A DNA stretch of 64,000 nucleotides from Microbacterium sp. KUDC0406 (GTDB taxonomy: Bacteria > Actinomycetota > Actinomycetes > Actinomycetales > Microbacteriaceae), in NCBI RefSeq assembly GCF_021582875.1, contig NZ_CP091138.1, positions 3,162,001-3,226,000 of the forward strand, read 5' to 3'. The notes beneath the pieces were generated by a model that saw only the letters and a program-made list of their open reading frames with translations, searched no databases and was not told where the DNA came from. Positions 61,556 through 64,000 of the stretch are shown piece by piece. How positions within the stretch are numbered: the first letter of the stretch is position 1; every line of letters begins with the position of its first letter. The position numbers were made by a program, and so were the translations under genes.

Positions 61556-62337
61556 CAGCGATCCTCCGGCAGCAGGTCGGCGACCGAGGCGACGACCTCG
61601 TCGGGGCGGAACGGGTACTTCTCGATCTCGGCGCGGTCGCTGATGCCGGTGAGCACCAGCACGGTGTGCAGTCCGGCCTCGATCCCGGCGACGATGTCGG
61701 TGTCCATCCGGTCGCCGATCATGCCGGTCTTCTCGGAGTGGGCGCCGATCTTGTTCAGCGCCGAGCGGAACATCATCGGATTCGGCTTGCCCACGACGTA
61801 GGGCTCCCGGCCAGTCGCCTTGGTGATGAGCGCGGCGATCGCGCCGGTCGCCGGCAGCGGACCCTCGGCGCTCGGCCCTGTCGCATCCGGGTTCGTGACG
61901 ATGAACCGCGCGCCGGCGGCGATCAGCCGGATGGCTTTCGTGATGGCCTCGAAGGAGTAGTTACGGGTCTCACCGACCACCACGAAGTCGGGGTCGGTCT
62001 CGGTCATGACGAACCCGGCGTCGTGCAGGGCGGTGAGGATGCCCGCCTCGCCGATCACGAACGCCGAGCCGCCAGGCACCTGCTGGCTGAGGAAGTCGGC
62101 GGTGGCCAGCGCCGAGGTCCAGATGCGGTGCTCCGGCACGTGCAGGCCGCTCGCCCGAAGCCGTGCGGAGAGATCGCGCGCGGTGAAGATCGAGTTGTTC
62201 GTCAGCACCAGATAGGGGATGCCCGCTGCCTCCCACCCGGCGAGCAGGTCGGATGCGCCGGGGATGGCGTCGTTCTCGTGCACGAGTACGCCGTCCATGT
62301 CGGTGAGCCAGCATTCGATCTCGGTGCGTTCCGCCAT
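61555..62337 (-). CDS. HAD-IIA (NagD-like) phosphatase
   Basis: 260 residues. Motif [21 protein letters not shown], motif [11 protein letters not shown] with TNN, a C2B cap (about 85-180), and [14 protein letters not shown] and [18 protein letters not shown] (motifs III/IV). NagD-type enzymes dephosphorylate nucleotides or sugar phosphates. ATG 62337 is 6 nt after TAGGCT (leaderless). It is the first gene of a set with the YdeI-like gene and the small membrane protein. Confidence 0.9.
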   Translation of the reverse strand: MAERTEIECWLTDMDGVLVHENDAIPGASDLLAGWEAAGIPYLVLTNNSIFTARDLSARLRASGLHVPEHRIWTSALATADFLSQQVPGGSAFVIGEAGILTALHDAGFVMTETDPDFVVVGETRNYSFEAITKAIRLIAAGARFIVTNPDATGPSAEGPLPATGAIAALITKATGREPYVVGKPNPMMFRSALNKIGAHSEKTGMIGDRMDTDIVAGIEAGLHTVLVLTGISDRAEIEKYPFRPDEVVASVADLLPEDR

Positions 62338-62343
62338 GAGGCA

Positions 62344-62349
62344 AGCCTA
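62344..62349 (-). promoter_or_regulatory. -10 box for leaderless NagD-like gene
   Basis: TAGGCT on the minus strand, 6 nt before ATG 62337. Confidence 0.55.
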
Positions 62350-62363
62350 GGGCGGCCCGACCG

Positions 62364-63155
62364 TCAGGGGTGTGCGGCGAAGAACTCCGCGACGCGGTCG
62401 GGCCAGCTGCGGATCGTCGCGATGTCGCCTGCGACCTCGAGCTCGGCGCGCGGCATCAGCTCGGCGAGCCGTTCAGCTGTCGAGAGCGGATGCCCCGGGT
62501 CGGTCGCCCACGGCAGCAGCAGCGCGGGCACCTCGATGCGCGCGACCTCGGCCGGATCGGGCAGGTCGCTCACGCCCGCGCCGCGGAACACCGACGGGAG
62601 CACCGCCATGTCGATGCTCGGCGGGCCGGGGGTCCACGTCTCGGCGAAGATCTCCGGCGCCGGGGCGGCCGCCGAGGCCGTGACGAAGTCCTCGAGCGTC
62701 ATCGTCTCGGCGGCAGCCGCGGTCATCTCGTACATCCGCTGCTGCACTCCCCGGGTCTCCCAGGCCGTCGGCGGCGCCGTGAGGGCGACGGAGCGGAAGC
62801 GCTCCGGGCGGCGGGTGAGCGCGTGCAGGATCGTCGCGGTGCCCATCGACGAACCGATCGCATGCACCGGCTCGTCCGGCGAGACCGCCTCGGCGAGGGC
62901 GAGCAGGTCGGTCGCGAGGCTGTCCCAGCGGTAGTCGTCCGGCACCTCGCGGCCCGCGGTCTCGCCGTGTCCGCGGGCGTCGTAGGCCACGACCCGGAAG
63001 CCCTTCTTCGCGAGTCCGTCCCACGGGGTGAGCCCCTGCTCGCGGTCGGCGGCGCGGCTCATCGTCAGACCGTGCGCGACGAGGACGACCGGACCTTCGC
63101 CGTGAGCGTCGAAGGCCAGCTGGGCGGTGCCGACGTCGAAGAAGCGCGTTCCCAT
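62364..63155 (-). CDS. Alpha/beta-fold hydrolase
   Basis: 263 residues. VVLVAHGLTMSRAADREQG with the oxyanion HG, VVAYDARGHGETAGR, nucleophile elbow AIGSSMGTATILHAL (Ser in GSSMG), Asp in LLPWATDPGHPLS. The final His of the triad is not obvious in the C-terminal end (SWPDRVAEFFAAHP ends with a His). The substrate is unknown. Start ATG 63155 follows TAGGCT by 6 nt; GTG 63161 is the alternative. The stop lies 27 bp before the NagD-like start, so the two are separate leaderless units. Confidence 0.87.
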   Translation of the reverse strand: MGTRFFDVGTAQLAFDAHGEGPVVLVAHGLTMSRAADREQGLTPWDGLAKKGFRVVAYDARGHGETAGREVPDDYRWDSLATDLLALAEAVSPDEPVHAIGSSMGTATILHALTRRPERFRSVALTAPPTAWETRGVQQRMYEMTAAAAETMTLEDFVTASAAAPAPEIFAETWTPGPPSIDMAVLPSVFRGAGVSDLPDPAEVARIEVPALLLPWATDPGHPLSTAERLAELMPRAELEVAGDIATIRSWPDRVAEFFAAHP

Positions 63156-63176
63156 GCGCACAGCCTATGGGTGGGC

Positions 63177-63809
63177 TCAGGCCGTCAGCCAGATCACGCC
63201 CGCCGAGCCCTCGGGCAGCGCCACGGCGCGCCCGTCCCGCTCGACGCCGGCGGCCGTCACGACGAGCTCGGATGCCACGTCGATGTCGAGCGCCTCCAGC
63301 GCCCGCAGCAGTTCCGGATCGCGGTCGTCGACGCGCAGCACGCGGCCGGCGTGACCGGGCGCGGCATCCGCCAGCAGCACGAACGGCTCGCGGGTGACAT
63401 GCCCGGCGGCATCAGGGATCGCGTCGCCATGGGGATCGAACCGCGGGCGGCCGAGCCGTTCGTCGATGCCCTCCAGCAGGCGGTCGCTGATGGTGTGCTC
63501 GAGCACCTCGGCCTCGTCGTGCACCTCGTCCCAGGCGTAGCCGAACTCGCGCACCAGCCAGGTCTCGATGAGGCGGTGCCGGCGCAGCATCTCGAGGGCG
63601 CGGCGCTCGCCGGCATCCGTCAGTCGCACCGCGCCGTAGGGCACGTGCGAGACGAGACCGGCGGATGCCAGCTTCTTGACCATCTCGGTCACGCTGGAGG
63701 GCGCGATGCCGAGCTTCGCCGCGAGCTGCGACGGGGTGATCGGGGCATCCTGCCACTCGGTGTGCGAGTACACCGTCTTCAGGTAGTCGTCCGCGGCCGG
63801 GGAGGCCAT
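63177..63809 (-). CDS. DtxR/MntR-family metal-dependent regulator
   Basis: 210 residues. Winged-helix DNA-binding domain DDYLKTVYSHTEWQDAPITPSQLAAKLGIAPSSVTEMVKKL (read as three helices), then the metal/dimerisation domain RRHRLIETWLVREFGYAWDEVHDEAEVLEH with the His/Glu/Cys-region ligands, RFDPHGDAIPD and a C-terminal FeoA-like SH3 domain (about 135-210). This fits MntR/IdeR-type Mn or Fe regulators. ATG 63809 overlaps the stop of the upstream membrane protein gene (TGATG), linking the two. Confidence 0.9.
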   Translation of the reverse strand: MASPAADDYLKTVYSHTEWQDAPITPSQLAAKLGIAPSSVTEMVKKLASAGLVSHVPYGAVRLTDAGERRALEMLRRHRLIETWLVREFGYAWDEVHDEAEVLEHTISDRLLEGIDERLGRPRFDPHGDAIPDAAGHVTREPFVLLADAAPGHAGRVLRVDDRDPELLRALEALDIDVASELVVTAAGVERDGRAVALPEGSAGVIWLTA

Positions 63810-64000
63810 CAGCCCTGCCCACCCAGGCGCATGATCTCGCCGAACGCCACCTGGCCGGCGAAGAAGCAGATCGCGAAGCCGGCCAGCGCGGCCAGCAGTG
63901 ATAGGCGACCGTCGTAGTCCTCGACGCCCTGAGTGCCGATACGGCGTGCGCGGAACGCGAGGATCAGCGTGATCACGCCGAGCGCCAGCTGAACCCACGG
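63809..64000 (-). CDS. Membrane protein, N-terminal part outside window
   Basis: The frame is open from the window edge to a stop at 63809-63811 and gives 63 residues: a helix PWVQLALGVITLILAFRAR, a loop RRIGTQGVEDYDG, a helix LSLLAALAGFAICFFAG and the tail QVAFGEIMRLGGQG. It is translationally coupled with the metal regulator gene. It may be a small transport-related membrane protein, but the family cannot be named from the fragment. Confidence 0.6.
   Translation of the reverse strand, partial: PWVQLALGVITLILAFRARRIGTQGVEDYDGRLSLLAALAGFAICFFAGQVAFGEIMRLGGQG

Overview
The window looks like chromosomal DNA of a high-GC Gram-positive actinobacterium, most likely Microbacteriaceae (Microbacterium-like). 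The basis is the very high GC at third codon positions, GTG starts and ATGA/GTGA gene couplings, several leaderless promoters (TAnnnT 6-7 nt before the start codon), an HspR-type HAIR box before clpB, an MoeZ-type sulfur activator, a LATTG sortase signal, and constant use of the words GGATGCC/GGCATCC. No rRNA, tRNA, transposase, prophage or CRISPR array was seen.

Layout. 1-8.3 kb: ureidoglycine aminohydrolase (allE, 5' end cut off by the window) and, after a minus-strand island with a DUF3800-like gene and an Mrr-type restriction endonuclease, the glyoxylate-to-phosphoglycerate operon hyi-glxR-gcl-glxK. 9.8-18.1 kb: molybdenum cofactor genes (moaC, moeA, moaD, moeZ, moaE, moaA) and molybdate uptake (modC, modB, modA and a TOBE/HTH regulator). 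18.3-25.7 kb: guanine deaminase, an AzgA-type purine permease and xanthine dehydrogenase (xdhC, xdhB, broken xdhA). 25.7-29.2 kb: a TetR/membrane-protein operon and clpB. 29.4-32.3 kb: 8-oxoguanine deaminase and an NCS2 xanthine/urate-type permease. 32.4-48.3 kb: zwf, a GH15 glycosidase, an amino-acid permease, a nitroreductase, an ABC-2 exporter with a two-component system, VOC/HxlR/RibD-like genes, a sortase-anchored repeat protein, a Cof-type phosphatase and exonuclease III. 48.4-51.0 kb: malate synthase G with a GlcG-like partner. 51-61 kb: YbhB-like protein, pyrE, a ROK kinase and two divergent sugar ABC systems around a ROK repressor. 61-64 kb: a YdeI-like gene, a NagD-like phosphatase, a hydrolase, and an MntR/DtxR-type regulator coupled to a partial membrane protein.

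How it works together. The left half is one metabolic idea: import and deaminate purines, oxidise hypoxanthine/xanthine with a molybdenum enzyme, pass through allantoin to ureidoglycine (uricase and allantoinase genes would lie outside the window), and feed the resulting glyoxylate either through Gcl-GlxR-GlxK into glycolysis or, from the 48 kb locus, through malate synthase into the TCA cycle. The cofactor and molybdate-uptake genes needed by the dehydrogenase sit inside the same region.

Quality warning. About twenty single-base frameshifts interrupt otherwise well conserved genes (gcl, glxK, moeA, moaE, moaA, modB, modA, the AzgA permease, xdhA, a response regulator, the sortase substrate, a sugar-binding protein, a YdeI gene and both genes of the defence-like island). 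Most are one missing or extra G/C in a GC run, so assembly error is the simplest explanation. The palindromic insertion in xdhA is different and looks real. I did not find a clear, wholly new system. The best candidates for novelty are the duplicated-module Mrr protein, a 25-residue ORF ahead of xdhA, and the symmetric repeat/operator region at 3.44-3.61 kb.
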